Shown here piece after piece: positions 26,423-36,396 of a DNA stretch of 59,127 bases (positions within the stretch are counted from its first letter, which is position 1; each line of letters starts with the position of its first letter). Source of the DNA: UMGS172 sp045587185 (GTDB taxonomy: Bacteria; Bacillota; Clostridia; Oscillospirales; Acutalibacteraceae). The position numbers were made by a program, and so were the translations under genes. The notes beneath the pieces are model-generated. The model was given only the letters and a program-made list of their open reading frames with translations, made no database searches and had not been told where the DNA came from. The stretch is taken from assembly GCA_045587185.1 (NCBI GenBank), contig JAZNBS010000047.1, positions 1 to 59,127 on the forward strand, in the 5' to 3' direction.

Positions 26423-26977
26423 ATGAAAACAGTTATCAGTAATACCGAAAGCAAAATGGGAAAGACAATGGACGCTATGATGCGTGAGTTTGGTGCAATC
26501 CGCGCAGGTCGCGCCAATCCCTCAGTTCTTGACAAGATATCGGTCGATTATTACGGCTGTCCTACCCCTGTAAACCAACTTGCCGCAGTTTCGGTTACCG
26601 AGGCAAGAGTTCTGCAGATTCAGCCTTATGACGCAAGCGTTCTGAAACTTATCGAAAAGGCGATTCAGGTTTCCGATATCGGCATCAACCCCCAGAATGA
26701 CGGACGTGTTATCCGCCTTATTTTCCCGCCTCTTACCGAGGAAAGACGTAAAGATATCGTGAAAGATGCACGCAAGATTTCCGAAGATTCCAAGGTTGCC
26801 ATCCGTTCTATCAGACGCGATGCTATCGAAAAACTCAAGGCGATGAAAAAGTCGAACGAAATCACCGAGGACGATCAGACCAACGGTGAGAAGAAGATTC
26901 AAACATTGACCGATAAATTCTGCAAGGATATCGACGATGCTTGCGGTATAAAAGAAAAGGAAATTATGGAGATCTAA
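26423..26977 (+). CDS. frr: Ribosome recycling factor
   Basis: 184 residues, full length. Seen are FGAIRAGRANPSVLDKI near residue 22, QIQPYDAS, GINPQNDGRVIRLIFPPLTEERR near 90-112 and the helical tail. With EF-G it splits post-termination ribosomes. AAGGAG precedes the ATG; the spacing to pyrH (36 bases) suggests one transcript. Confidence 0.98.
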   Translation: MKTVISNTESKMGKTMDAMMREFGAIRAGRANPSVLDKISVDYYGCPTPVNQLAAVSVTEARVLQIQPYDASVLKLIEKAIQVSDIGINPQNDGRVIRLIFPPLTEERRKDIVKDARKISEDSKVAIRSIRRDAIEKLKAMKKSNEITEDDQTNGEKKIQTLTDKFCKDIDDACGIKEKEIMEI

Positions 26978-26986
26978 ATTACATGA

Positions 26987-27012
26987 CCCATCAGGGGAAA
27001 TTCCCTGATGGG
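26987..27012 (+). terminator. Hairpin between frr and uppS
   Basis: Perfect 10-bp stem CCCATCAGGG / CCCTGATGGG, loop GAAATT, followed by ATTTTG. It is a weak terminator or RNA-processing hairpin at the boundary between translation and envelope genes; the uppS GGAGGG site follows 12 bases later. Confidence 0.55.
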
Positions 27013-27033
27013 ATTTTGAACTTGGAGGGTCTA

Positions 27034-27777
27034 ATGGCTTTATTCAAGAAAAACAAAGCAACTAAGGCACAAGTGGTGCCTACCCACATCGGAATTATTA
27101 TGGACGGTAACGGCCGTTGGGCAAAAAAACGTATGTTGCCACGCTCGGCGGGGCACGTTGCAGGGTCGGAAAATTTCAAGACCATTGCACGTTATTGCAA
27201 TAAAATCGGTGTGAAATATCTCACCGTCTATGCTTTTTCCACCGAAAATTGGAAACGTCCCAAGGACGAGATTGATGGCATAATGAATCTGCTTCGGAAA
27301 TATCTGAAAGATTCGACCAACTTTAAGGCCGAGAACATAAAACTCAGGTTCATCGGCGAGTTGTCGGTCTTGCCTGAGGATATTCAAGAATTGATAAAGC
27401 AGGCCGAAATTGATTCGGATGAGGCGACAGGATTGACGGTTTATATGGCAGTTAACTACGGTGGCAGGGATGAGATTGTGCACGCCGTAAAACGCATTGC
27501 TGAAAGTGTAAAAGCGGGTGAACTGTCGGTTGGCGATATTAGTGAGGACACGGTGTCCCGAATGCTTTATGCCGACTGTCCCGACCCTGATTTTATAATC
27601 AGACCAAGCGGAGAGTACCGTCTGTCAAACTTTCTGACATGGCAGTCGGCCTATGCCGAGTTTTGGTATTCCCACGTCCTGTGGCCTGATTTTTCACCAA
27701 AACACCTTGATAAAGCTATAGAAGACTTTAATAAACGCAACCGCAGATTTGGTGGCGTTGAGGAGGATAAAAAATGA
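27034..27777 (+). CDS. uppS: Undecaprenyl diphosphate synthase
   Basis: cis-prenyltransferase, 247 residues, making the C55 lipid carrier for peptidoglycan and teichoic acids. The motifs HIGIIMDGNGRWAKKR near 15, FSTENWKRP near 68 and RPSGEYRLSNFLTWQSAYAE near 195 (FPP/IPP and Mg sites) are complete. I chose the ATG at 27034 with GGAGGG; an earlier in-frame start overlaps frr and the hairpin. It overlaps cdsA by 4 bases. Confidence 0.97.
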   Translation: MALFKKNKATKAQVVPTHIGIIMDGNGRWAKKRMLPRSAGHVAGSENFKTIARYCNKIGVKYLTVYAFSTENWKRPKDEIDGIMNLLRKYLKDSTNFKAENIKLRFIGELSVLPEDIQELIKQAEIDSDEATGLTVYMAVNYGGRDEIVHAVKRIAESVKAGELSVGDISEDTVSRMLYADCPDPDFIIRPSGEYRLSNFLTWQSAYAEFWYSHVLWPDFSPKHLDKAIEDFNKRNRRFGGVEEDKK

Positions 27778-28625
27778 AAACCCGTATAATCAGCGGTGCG
27801 GTCGGCATAATTATTTTTGTGGCCGCAATTTTTGCCGCTGTGAAGATAGATACAGTTATAATGCACGTCTTGTTGGCGGCTATCGGTTGCATCGGTGTTT
27901 ATGAGGCATTGAAGCCCACCGGCTATGTAAAATCCAAGTTTTTGCTCGTTTCTTCGCTTGTTTACGCCGCTATAACGCCTTTTATCTATAGTTTCGATGT
28001 GCTGGGTCCAAAGTTAATTGGTGTTGATATGGAAATCAAGCACGAGATTTGCATTATAATATATGCAATTATTGTTTTTACCGTTTCTATGTTCAACCAT
28101 GTCGAGATTAAACCGCTTGAGGTGACCTATGCCTTTACGGCGACCGTTGCTATTACCTTTGCATTCTGGAGTCTTGCTGCTATATTCTCCAGCCCCGACG
28201 GAAACGGACTGTTTTATCTCATAATCGTCTGTATTGCCGCATGGGGTTGTGATACCGGCGCATATTTTTCAGGCTATTTCTTCGGAAAGCATAAAATGGC
28301 TCCCGAAATCAGTCCCAAAAAGACGGTTGAGGGCGCTGTTGGCGGTATTGTTATAGTTGAACTGCTTATGCTCGGTGCCTGTCTCGTCTTTAACGAGATT
28401 ACAGGCAACACGGTAAACCTTATAACCATACTTTGCGCAACACCGTTCTTAGCACTCGCAGGGATGATGGGAGACCTTGTTTTCTCTTATATCAAGCGTG
28501 ATTGCGGAATAAAAGACTATGGAAAACTGATGCCGGGACACGGAGGTGTGCTTGACCGTTTTGACAGTATCGCTGTTGTTGCACCGTTGATGTATATTGT
28601 GGTTGAGCATCTTCCAATGGTATAA
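27774..28625 (+). CDS. cdsA: Phosphatidate cytidylyltransferase
   Basis: 283 residues with about eight membrane helices and the C-terminal CDP-DAG synthase signature near 240 (KRDCGIKDYGKLMPGHGG, then LDRFDS), plus WGCDTGAYFSGYFFGKHK near 155. It makes CDP-diacylglycerol from CTP and phosphatidate in the membrane. It overlaps uppS by 4 bases. Confidence 0.95.
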   Translation: MKTRIISGAVGIIIFVAAIFAAVKIDTVIMHVLLAAIGCIGVYEALKPTGYVKSKFLLVSSLVYAAITPFIYSFDVLGPKLIGVDMEIKHEICIIIYAIIVFTVSMFNHVEIKPLEVTYAFTATVAITFAFWSLAAIFSSPDGNGLFYLIIVCIAAWGCDTGAYFSGYFFGKHKMAPEISPKKTVEGAVGGIVIVELLMLGACLVFNEITGNTVNLITILCATPFLALAGMMGDLVFSYIKRDCGIKDYGKLMPGHGGVLDRFDSIAVVAPLMYIVVEHLPMV

Positions 28626-28630
28626 TAAAA

Positions 28631-29773
28631 ATGAAAAAAATAGCTATATTAGGTTCAACAGGCTCTATCGGAACACAAAGTCTTGATGTTGCAAGAAAAC
28701 ACGGATACGAGGTTTGCTCGCTTGTGGCTGGAAGCAACATAAAACTGTTGGAAGAACAGATAAGGGAGTTTAAACCGAAAACTGCGGCAGTAATGGACGA
28801 AACGGCGGGTAAAAAACTTGCCGAATCCGTGAAAGATACCGAAACAAAGGTGACATTTGGCCGTCAAGCGGTGGTGCAACTTGCCGCTGAAACAAAGGCC
28901 GATACTGTTATCAATTCGATAGTCGGTATTGCAGGTCTTGAACCGACTTTGGCCGCCATAAGCGCCAAAAAGGACATTGCTCTTGCCAATAAGGAAACGC
29001 TTGTCACGGGTGGTGACCTTGTTAAAAGAGCCATTAAGGAAAACAGAGTCAGGTTGCTTCCGGTTGACAGTGAGCATTCGGCAATTTTTCAGTGCTTACA
29101 GGGGGTGCCCAACGGTGCGCTCAAGTCAATTTTGCTTACAGCCTCGGGGGGTCCGTTTTTTGGGAAATCTCGTGAAGATTTAAAAAATGTCACGGTGGCC
29201 GAGGCTCTCAAACATCCTAACTGGTCAATGGGTGCCAAAATAACTATTGACTCGGCAAGTTTGATGAACAAAGGTCTTGAAGTTATTGAGGCGGTGCATC
29301 TTTTTGATGTTACTTCCGATGATATAACGGTTGTTGTTCACCGTCAGAGCATAATTCACTCAGCGGTCGAACTGTCCGACGGTGCTGTTATAGCGCAACT
29401 TGGCACCCCCGATATGCGTCTGCCGATACAGTATGCTTTAACCTATCCCGCAAGGTCGGACTGTCAGGCCGAGAGGCTTGACCTTTTCAAGGTCGGTACA
29501 ATGACCTTTGAAAAACCTGATTCAGAGACGTTCAGATGTCTGCCTGCCTGCATCAGTGCCATAAGGCAAGGCGGTCTTAAACCAACGGCAGTCAACGGCG
29601 CGAACGAGGCGGCAGTCAAACTGTTTTTGGACGGAAAAATTGGTTTCTTGCAGATAGGCGAGTTGGTTGAGGCGGCTCTCAACGCCCAACCCGAAGTAAA
29701 AGAGTTTACCCTGCAAGATGTGTTGAATGCCGACAAGGCGGCGCGTGAACTTGTATTTGAATTGACAAAATAA
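28631..29773 (+). CDS. dxr: 1-deoxy-D-xylulose 5-phosphate reductoisomerase
   Basis: 380 residues. NADPH loop ILGSTGSIGTQSL at residue 5, ALANKETLVTGG near 117, metal/substrate site LLPVDSEHSAIFQC near 140, and GASLMNKG-type SASLMNKGLEVIEA near 210. It makes MEP, the first committed isoprenoid step, and sits close to ispG and uppS, so isoprenoid supply and the C55 carrier are made from one operon. Confidence 0.97.
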   Translation: MKKIAILGSTGSIGTQSLDVARKHGYEVCSLVAGSNIKLLEEQIREFKPKTAAVMDETAGKKLAESVKDTETKVTFGRQAVVQLAAETKADTVINSIVGIAGLEPTLAAISAKKDIALANKETLVTGGDLVKRAIKENRVRLLPVDSEHSAIFQCLQGVPNGALKSILLTASGGPFFGKSREDLKNVTVAEALKHPNWSMGAKITIDSASLMNKGLEVIEAVHLFDVTSDDITVVVHRQSIIHSAVELSDGAVIAQLGTPDMRLPIQYALTYPARSDCQAERLDLFKVGTMTFEKPDSETFRCLPACISAIRQGGLKPTAVNGANEAAVKLFLDGKIGFLQIGELVEAALNAQPEVKEFTLQDVLNADKAARELVFELTK

Positions 29774-29792
29774 TTTTCAGGTGGTAATACCA

Positions 29793-30857
29793 GTGCAATT
29801 ACTCAGTGTTTTTTCTGCAATAGGTAACGTTTGGGGTACTGTCTGGCCGTATTTAGTGGCCATTTTGCTATTCCTTTTTATGATATTTATTCACGAGTTC
29901 GGCCATTTTATTGCCGCGAAGTTGATGGGTGTTAGGGTCAACGAGTTTGCAATAGGTTTTGGTCCCACACTTTTCAAAAAGCAGGGTAAAGAGACCCTTT
30001 ATGCTATCCGCGCTATTCCTTTTGGCGGTTTTTGCGCAATGGAGGGCGAGGACGAAACAAGTGAGGACACTAAGGCTTTTTGCAATAAAAAAGCATGGCG
30101 ACGACTTGTAATTATCATTGCGGGCGCCTTTATGAACCTTGTATTTGGTCTAATTCTGGTTATGTGCACACTTGCCCCTGCCGACCGTTATATCACCACA
30201 TCTGTTCACTCTTTTCACCAAGAAAACGTGATGAGTCAGCAAAGCGGTTTGCAGGCAGGTGACAGGATAATTGAGATAAACGGACGAAACATCTATTCGG
30301 TAAATGACCTTAGTTATTGCCTCTCAAATGTTGAGGGAGACACACTTAAAATGACGGTTGAACGCGGCGGCAAGGATATTCCGCTTGATGTAAAGTTCAA
30401 TTCCGAGACGGTTGAAGGCATCAATTATGTTGATATTGATTTTTATCTTGATACCGAGGATAAAACCTTTGGCACGTTTATGAAACAGTCGTTTACACGT
30501 ACCGTTTCTTACGGCAGGGTGGTGTGGTTTTCGTTGGTTGACCTTTTAACGGGTAAGTACGGCATCAGTGCAATGTCGGGTCCTGTGGGTGTTACAGCGG
30601 CCATTGGAACCGTTGCAAAGCAAGGGTTGATGGACCTTTTGCCGATGATTGCGCTTATCACAATAAACTTGGGTGTGTTCAACCTGTTACCTGTACCCGC
30701 TTTAGACGGTGGAAGAGCATTCTTCCTGATTATTGAAATGATTATACGCAGACCTATCCCCAAAAAGTTTGAGGGGGTTGTTCACGCAGTGGGACTTATA
30801 TTGCTGTTGGCGTTGATAGCGGTTATAACGGTAAAAGATATAGTAGGATTTTTCTGA
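29793..30857 (+). CDS. rseP: Site-2 protease RseP (RIP metalloprotease)
   Basis: About 354 residues. The zinc motif HEFGH lies in the first helix (near 34), a PDZ domain near 150-230 (LQAGDRIIEINGR), and LLPVPALDGGR near 290 holds the third ligand. It cleaves membrane anti-sigma factors or signal-peptide remnants within the bilayer. I chose the GTG at 29793 because AGGTGG precedes it by 8 bases; another GTG at 29781 has no site. Confidence 0.93.
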   Translation: MQLLSVFSAIGNVWGTVWPYLVAILLFLFMIFIHEFGHFIAAKLMGVRVNEFAIGFGPTLFKKQGKETLYAIRAIPFGGFCAMEGEDETSEDTKAFCNKKAWRRLVIIIAGAFMNLVFGLILVMCTLAPADRYITTSVHSFHQENVMSQQSGLQAGDRIIEINGRNIYSVNDLSYCLSNVEGDTLKMTVERGGKDIPLDVKFNSETVEGINYVDIDFYLDTEDKTFGTFMKQSFTRTVSYGRVVWFSLVDLLTGKYGISAMSGPVGVTAAIGTVAKQGLMDLLPMIALITINLGVFNLLPVPALDGGRAFFLIIEMIIRRPIPKKFEGVVHAVGLILLLALIAVITVKDIVGFF

Positions 30858-30880
30858 ATTTTGTTTATAGGGGTGCCTTT

Positions 30881-31933
30881 ATGTATACTCATATTAACAC
30901 AAAAACCGTTTGTGTCGGTAAAGTGGAAATTGGCGGCGGAAAACCCGTGTCGGTCCAATCAATGCTCAGTACCCCGTCTTATGATATTGAGGCTTCGGTT
31001 AATCAGGCAGTGGCTTTGGAAAAGGCAGGATGTGAGATTATCCGCGCCGCCATTCCCGATATGGATGCTGTGAAACTTATTCCTGCGCTTAAAAACGCGG
31101 TAAGCGTTCCCATAGTTGCCGATATTCATTTTGACTATAAGCTGGCTCTTGAATCGGTTGCCGCGGGGGTTGACAAAATCAGAATAAACCCCGGTAATAT
31201 CGGTGATGATTCGAGGGTGAAAGCGGTTGCAGATGCCTGTAAACATAACAATATTCCTATAAGAATCGGCGTCAATTCAGGCTCGGTTGAAAAGGAAATT
31301 TTGGCAAAATACGGCGCTCCAACGGCCAGCGCTTTGGTAGAGAGTGCATTGTACCACGCATCATTGCTTGAAAAGTTCGATTTTAATGATATTGTTCTTT
31401 CAATGAAATCGTCGACTGTGCCAATTATGTATGAGGCATACACCTTGGCGGCGGAAAAGTGCAACTACCCATTGCACGTCGGTGTTACCGAGGCGGGTAC
31501 CGAGCGAAGCGGAGTTATAAGTTCTGCGGCGGGGATTGGCGGTCTGTTACTTAAGGGAATTGGAGATACCATAAGGGTGTCTTTGACCGATGACCCCGTA
31601 AAAGAAGTCAGAGCCGCAAGAGATATACTGAGGGCGGTGGGCTTGCGTAACGACGGCATTAAAATTGTTTCCTGCCCAACTTGTGGAAGAACCCGAATAA
31701 ACCTCATTGAACTTGCAAAAAAAGCAGAGGACTTATTGCAACTTTGCGAGAAGAACATAACGGTCGCCATAATGGGTTGTGCGGTAAACGGTCCTGGCGA
31801 GGCAAGAGAGGCCGATATCGGTGTCGCGGGTGGTGACGGTTGCGGAATCATCTTCAAAAAAGGTGAAATACTCCGCAAGGTGCCCGAAAATGAATTGTTA
31901 AGTGAACTGATGAAAGAGATTGAAAAAATATAA
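30881..31933 (+). CDS. ispG: 4-hydroxy-3-methylbut-2-en-1-yl diphosphate synthase
   Basis: 350 residues, the bacterial form: an N-terminal TIM barrel (VQSMLSTPSYD, RINPGNIG, IRIGVNSGS) and a C-terminal [4Fe-4S] domain with SCPTCGRT near 265 and MGCAVNGPGEA near 300. It carries out the penultimate MEP-pathway reduction. It follows rseP by 23 bases with AGGGGTG as the ribosome site. Confidence 0.97.
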   Translation: MYTHINTKTVCVGKVEIGGGKPVSVQSMLSTPSYDIEASVNQAVALEKAGCEIIRAAIPDMDAVKLIPALKNAVSVPIVADIHFDYKLALESVAAGVDKIRINPGNIGDDSRVKAVADACKHNNIPIRIGVNSGSVEKEILAKYGAPTASALVESALYHASLLEKFDFNDIVLSMKSSTVPIMYEAYTLAAEKCNYPLHVGVTEAGTERSGVISSAAGIGGLLLKGIGDTIRVSLTDDPVKEVRAARDILRAVGLRNDGIKIVSCPTCGRTRINLIELAKKAEDLLQLCEKNITVAIMGCAVNGPGEAREADIGVAGGDGCGIIFKKGEILRKVPENELLSELMKEIEKI

Positions 31934-31947
31934 ACGGAGAGTTGAAA

Positions 31948-34900
31948 ATGGGTTTCCCTACTGTGAAAAATGTCTTTGGCCCAAGTGTTGAAGGCTTTGG
32001 AGAAACAGTTGAAAACGGCATTCTGGAACGCTGTGAGGTGAGCACAGAGGAGCGCTCGCTTACGGCTTTTGTGCGTTTTGCCGATTACATAAACAGAGAA
32101 AAATCGATTGAAATTTGCGAACGTCTTAAAAGCTCACTTGATCTTCGCAATGTCAAACTTTATGCGACGTATAAGGCTGAGTGTTATTCATCTGCCGCGG
32201 CCGAAGATATTGCAATGGAACTTCGCGCGGCCAATGTGATGCTCAACGGCTATTTCAACGGCGCTGAGTTCGAGGTGTGCGACGGAGCAGAGAAAAATTC
32301 AATAACACGCATTACCCTTAAATTTGGCGGATTGGGAACCATCAAGGAATGTGACTTTGAACGTCAGTTTTGTGCTATTGTATCCCAACGTTTCAATGTT
32401 GAAACCGAGATAACCTTTGACGGTCAACTTGAAGAGGTTGAAATGGTTGCACCTGAGTACCGCCAAAAAGCGGTGGATTATTTCGCGTCCGAGCCCAAGC
32501 CTGTTGCTCAAAAAAGTTTCGGCAACCAAAACGGTTCAAGGGTGCCCGACCGCAAACCGCCTGAGCCTCGCAAGATAACGGGTTTACTTATACCTGAAGA
32601 TGCGCCCATTATTGCCGATACGATTACTCAGATTTACGGCAAGAAAATTCACGGAGATTTGATACCGTTGTCACAGATAAACCCCGAGGACGATGAAAGT
32701 CTTGTCTGGGGTGAGATATTCTTTTCTGAAATAGTTCCTACCAAAAGCGGTAAGGGTCAGCGTGTCAAGTTTCAGATGTATGACGGTACCTACTCGGTTA
32801 CCGTTAAGGGTGTTGTCGGCAATCAGTATGCCGATATCTTCGGTAATGAACTCAAAAAGGGAAAGTGTGTTATCGTTCACGGAAAATATCAGATGGACGA
32901 TTGGGAAAAGGACTATTGCCTTGAGCCTTTCGGTATTGCCACCGTCGATAAAAAGGCTGACAAGACCGATACAGCAGAGGAAAAGAGAATTGAGTTGCAT
33001 CTTCACACAAGTATGTCGCAGATGGATGCTGTAGCCCCCGTTAAGGATGTCGTCAAGCGTGCTTTCAAGTGGGGTCACAAGGCGGTCGCCATCACCGACC
33101 ACGGAGTTGTGCAGTCTTTCCCTGATGCAATGAGTGCCTATGATGATATTATGGGGAATAATGAGGGTGCCGATTTCAAGATAATCTACGGTGTTGAGGA
33201 TTATTTTGTAAATGATATTGACGGTCAGGAGATAGAGGGCGGTATTGACGGCGGTGTTGATTCCACGTCCTTGACCCGTTATCACCAGATTATACTTGTC
33301 AAAAACCAGACGGGATTGAAAAATCTGTACCGTCTTGTTTCCTATTCGAACTTAAATTATTACCTTAAAACCTATAACAAAAGTAACCCCGCGAAACCAC
33401 GTCCCGCAAGACCGTTGATGCCCAAAAGCGTTATAAACAAATACCGAGAGGGTCTGATAATCGGCAGTGCTTGCGAGCAGGGTGAGATTTTCCGCGCTAT
33501 TTTGGACGGCAAGACGGAAGAAGAGATACTTAAACTTGCCGAATTTTACGATTACCTTGAAATTCAGCCGAGGGGCAACAATATGTTTATGCTCCGCAAC
33601 GGCACCGTAAACTCTGAAGAAGAGTTACTTGATTTCAACCGCCGTATTATTGAGATTGCCGATAAACTCGGCAAACCTGTTGTTGCAACGGGTGACGTGC
33701 ATTTCCTTAACCCTGAGGATGCAAGACTTCGTACCATTTTAATGGCTGGTCAGGGATTCTCGGATGCCGAGGAGCAGGCACCCTTGTATTTTAAGACTAC
33801 CGATGAGATGCTTGAAGAGTTCAGTTATCTCGGTGATAGGGCAAAAGAGGTTGTTATTGATAATCCGCAGAAAATTGCAGATATGGTTGAGCCTAACGTC
33901 CGTGCGGTGCCGAGTGGCAACTATCCGCCTAAAATCGAGGGTTCGGATGATATTCTGACCGAAAAGTGCTACCGCCGTGCGCACGAAATATACGGTGACC
34001 CTCTGCCCGAAGTCGTAAAAGAACGTCTTGAACGTGAATTGGATTCTATCATCCGTCACGGTTTCTCGGTTATGTATGTTACGGCGCAAAAGTTGGTTGA
34101 ATATTCTGAAAGCAAGGGTTATCTTGTCGGTTCCCGTGGCTCGGTTGGCTCGTCTTTTGCCGCCACGATGAACGGTATTTCTGAGGTCAACCCGCTTGTT
34201 CCGCATTACGTTTGCCCAAAATGTAAACATTCAGAATTTATAACCGACGGCAGCGTTGGTTCGGGCTTTGATTTGCCACCTAAAAAATGTCCCGAATGCG
34301 GTGCCGACTATAACCGCGACGGACACGATATCCCGTTTGAAACCTTCCTCGGTTTCGACGGTGATAAGGTTCCCGATATTGACCAGAATTTCTCGGGTGA
34401 GGTACAACCCCTTGTCCATAAATACACCGAAGAACTGTTCGGACCCAAAAACGTTTTCAAGGCAGGCACCATTGCCACCGTTGCCGAAAAAACCGCGTTC
34501 GGCTACGTCAAGCACTATGCCGAGGACTATGGAATCACAATGAACAAGGCAGAGGAGGCACGTCTTGCCGCCGCTATTGAAGGCTCGGCGGTCAAGCGTA
34601 CCACGGGTCAGCACCCAGGTGGAATGGTTGTTGTACCAAGGGATATGGAGGTATACGACTTCTGTCCCGTTCAACACCCTGCCGACAAGGTCGATTCCGA
34701 TATGGTTACTACACACTTCGATTTCCATAAGATTCACGATAACATCCTCAAACTTGACGAGCTCGGTCACGATGTGCCCACAATTTATAAATATCTTGAG
34801 GAAAACACGGGTATCTCGGTGCTTTCGGTCTCGATGAGTGACCCCGATGTTATGAGCCTGTTCCTGTCGCCCGACGCTCTTGGTGTTACCGAAGGGGACA

Positions 34901-35808
34901 TCTTCTCCAAAACAGGAACATACGCACTGCCTGAGTTGGGCACAAAGTTTGTCCGCGATATGCTTGATGAGTCTAAACCGCAGACCTTTTCCGATCTGCT
35001 TCAGATTTCGGGTCTGTCACACGGTACCGACGTTTGGATAGGCAACGCACAGGACCTCATCAAGCAAAAGGTATGTACCATTTCCGAAGTTATCGGAACG
35101 CGTGATAATATCATGACATACCTTATTTACCGCGGTGTGTCAAAGAAAATGGCATTTAAAATTATGGAGATTGTCCGTAAAGGCAAGGCAAAGAAACTGC
35201 TTACCGAAGAGCATCTGCAAGCAATGAGGGAAAACAACGTTCCCGAGTGGTATATTGATTCTTGCTATAAAATAAAATATATGTTCCCCAAGGCTCACGC
35301 CGCCGCATATATGATTGCGGCTTTGCGTCTTGGTTGGTATAAGGTGCATAAGCCCGTTGAGTTCTATTGCGCTTACTTTACCGTCCGTTCTGATGATATT
35401 GAGGTTGAAACTCTCTTGCAGGGGCAGAATGCCGTCAAAAAGCGTATAAATGATATTAAACTAATGGGCAATGCCGCTGGCGTTAAGGAAAAAGGCATCC
35501 TTGACAATTTGCTTATATTCAACGAAATGCTGTCTCGCGGTATTGAAATTTTGCCCATAGACCTCCGCAAATCCCATTCGAGAAAGTTCCTCGTTGAGGA
35601 CGGAAAGATGCGTCTGCCTATTGGTGTATTGCCCGGTGTAGGTGAAAAGGCCGCCGACGATATTCAAAGGGCAATGGATGAAGGTAATTTCCTGTCTATT
35701 GATGACCTACAGATAGAGTCAGGTGTTTCCAAGACTGTTATTGAAAAGTTGAAGTCGGTCGGAGCATTGAGTTTCTTACCTGACACCAACCAAATGACAC
35801 TGTTTTAA
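31948..35808 (+). CDS. polC: DNA polymerase III PolC, without the exonuclease insert
   Basis: Replicative polymerase, 1286 residues, clearly shorter than the ~1430 usual for PolC. In order: N-terminal domains, an OB fold (about 240-335), the PHP domain starting HLHTSMSQMDA near 351, the C4 zinc finger YVCPKCKH..CPECG near 755-780, the palm with VPDIDQNFSGE near 810, and the C-terminal helix-hairpin region (LPGVGEKAA). Where the DEDD 3'-5' exonuclease is normally inserted in PHP, there is only a Gly/Asp-rich linker after YGVEDYF (residues ~424-445), then HQIILVKNQTGLKNL. I see no DxETTG motif anywhere. The ATG at 31948 has GGAGAG six bases before. Confidence 0.95.
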   Translation: MGFPTVKNVFGPSVEGFGETVENGILERCEVSTEERSLTAFVRFADYINREKSIEICERLKSSLDLRNVKLYATYKAECYSSAAAEDIAMELRAANVMLNGYFNGAEFEVCDGAEKNSITRITLKFGGLGTIKECDFERQFCAIVSQRFNVETEITFDGQLEEVEMVAPEYRQKAVDYFASEPKPVAQKSFGNQNGSRVPDRKPPEPRKITGLLIPEDAPIIADTITQIYGKKIHGDLIPLSQINPEDDESLVWGEIFFSEIVPTKSGKGQRVKFQMYDGTYSVTVKGVVGNQYADIFGNELKKGKCVIVHGKYQMDDWEKDYCLEPFGIATVDKKADKTDTAEEKRIELHLHTSMSQMDAVAPVKDVVKRAFKWGHKAVAITDHGVVQSFPDAMSAYDDIMGNNEGADFKIIYGVEDYFVNDIDGQEIEGGIDGGVDSTSLTRYHQIILVKNQTGLKNLYRLVSYSNLNYYLKTYNKSNPAKPRPARPLMPKSVINKYREGLIIGSACEQGEIFRAILDGKTEEEILKLAEFYDYLEIQPRGNNMFMLRNGTVNSEEELLDFNRRIIEIADKLGKPVVATGDVHFLNPEDARLRTILMAGQGFSDAEEQAPLYFKTTDEMLEEFSYLGDRAKEVVIDNPQKIADMVEPNVRAVPSGNYPPKIEGSDDILTEKCYRRAHEIYGDPLPEVVKERLERELDSIIRHGFSVMYVTAQKLVEYSESKGYLVGSRGSVGSSFAATMNGISEVNPLVPHYVCPKCKHSEFITDGSVGSGFDLPPKKCPECGADYNRDGHDIPFETFLGFDGDKVPDIDQNFSGEVQPLVHKYTEELFGPKNVFKAGTIATVAEKTAFGYVKHYAEDYGITMNKAEEARLAAAIEGSAVKRTTGQHPGGMVVVPRDMEVYDFCPVQHPADKVDSDMVTTHFDFHKIHDNILKLDELGHDVPTIYKYLEENTGISVLSVSMSDPDVMSLFLSPDALGVTEGDIFSKTGTYALPELGTKFVRDMLDESKPQTFSDLLQISGLSHGTDVWIGNAQDLIKQKVCTISEVIGTRDNIMTYLIYRGVSKKMAFKIMEIVRKGKAKKLLTEEHLQAMRENNVPEWYIDSCYKIKYMFPKAHAAAYMIAALRLGWYKVHKPVEFYCAYFTVRSDDIEVETLLQGQNAVKKRINDIKLMGNAAGVKEKGILDNLLIFNEMLSRGIEILPIDLRKSHSRKFLVEDGKMRLPIGVLPGVGEKAADDIQRAMDEGNFLSIDDLQIESGVSKTVIEKLKSVGALSFLPDTNQMTLF

Positions 35809-35825
35809 CGAGGTGCTATATTTTA

Positions 35826-36392
35826 ATGTATAACGAATATTTTGTGCCTTACCCACGCATTGAAACCGACCGCCTTGTTATCCGAATGGTTAAAAAGGCG
35901 GATGCGCAGGATTTGTATGAGTTGTGTCACCGCCCTGAGACGTCAGTGTTTGCGCTTTGGAGTCCGCACGAATCGTTAGCCCAAACCAAGGAGTTTATAA
36001 ACTATCAGATATCTCGCTACCGTAAAAAGGAATGTATGTTTTTTGCGGTTGAGGAAAAGGCATCTGGACGTGTTGTCGGCACCTGCAGTTATGTTTCGAT
36101 GGATGATGACTACAAGATTGCCGAAATAGGATATAGCGTTTTGAGTGACTTTTGGAATCAGGGCTTTGCCACCGAAATTGCCGATGCTTTGATGGGATAT
36201 GCCTTTAACCGTATCGGGGTGCAGAGGGTGTTTGCGAGGGTACTTCCTCAGAACACTGCATCCCAAAGGGTGCTTTTAAAACTCGGATTTCAGTTTGAAG
36301 GTACCGCCCGAAAGGGTTACTATTTCAACGGACGTGTCAATGATATTTACATTTACGGCATAACAGATGATGAATATTTTGAAAGCAGGTGA
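35826..36392 (+). CDS. GNAT acetyltransferase, RimJ/RimL type
   Basis: 188 residues: it opens PRIETDRLVIRM, the usual start of RimJ/RimL-like N-acetyltransferases, with the CoA site LSDFWNQGFATEI near 112 and ENTASQRVLLKLGFQFEG near 145. The substrate is unknown; members acetylate ribosomal protein N-termini or small molecules such as antibiotics. It lies 17 bases after polC and overlaps the luxS ribosome site, so it is in the same transcript. Confidence 0.85.
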   Translation: MYNEYFVPYPRIETDRLVIRMVKKADAQDLYELCHRPETSVFALWSPHESLAQTKEFINYQISRYRKKECMFFAVEEKASGRVVGTCSYVSMDDDYKIAEIGYSVLSDFWNQGFATEIADALMGYAFNRIGVQRVFARVLPQNTASQRVLLKLGFQFEGTARKGYYFNGRVNDIYIYGITDDEYFESR

Positions 36393-36396
36393 AATG

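Noticed and set aside
32671..33285. 204-codon minus-strand ORF in polC
   Set aside because: Shadow of the PHP/OB coding region; no start signals and no recognisable motif.
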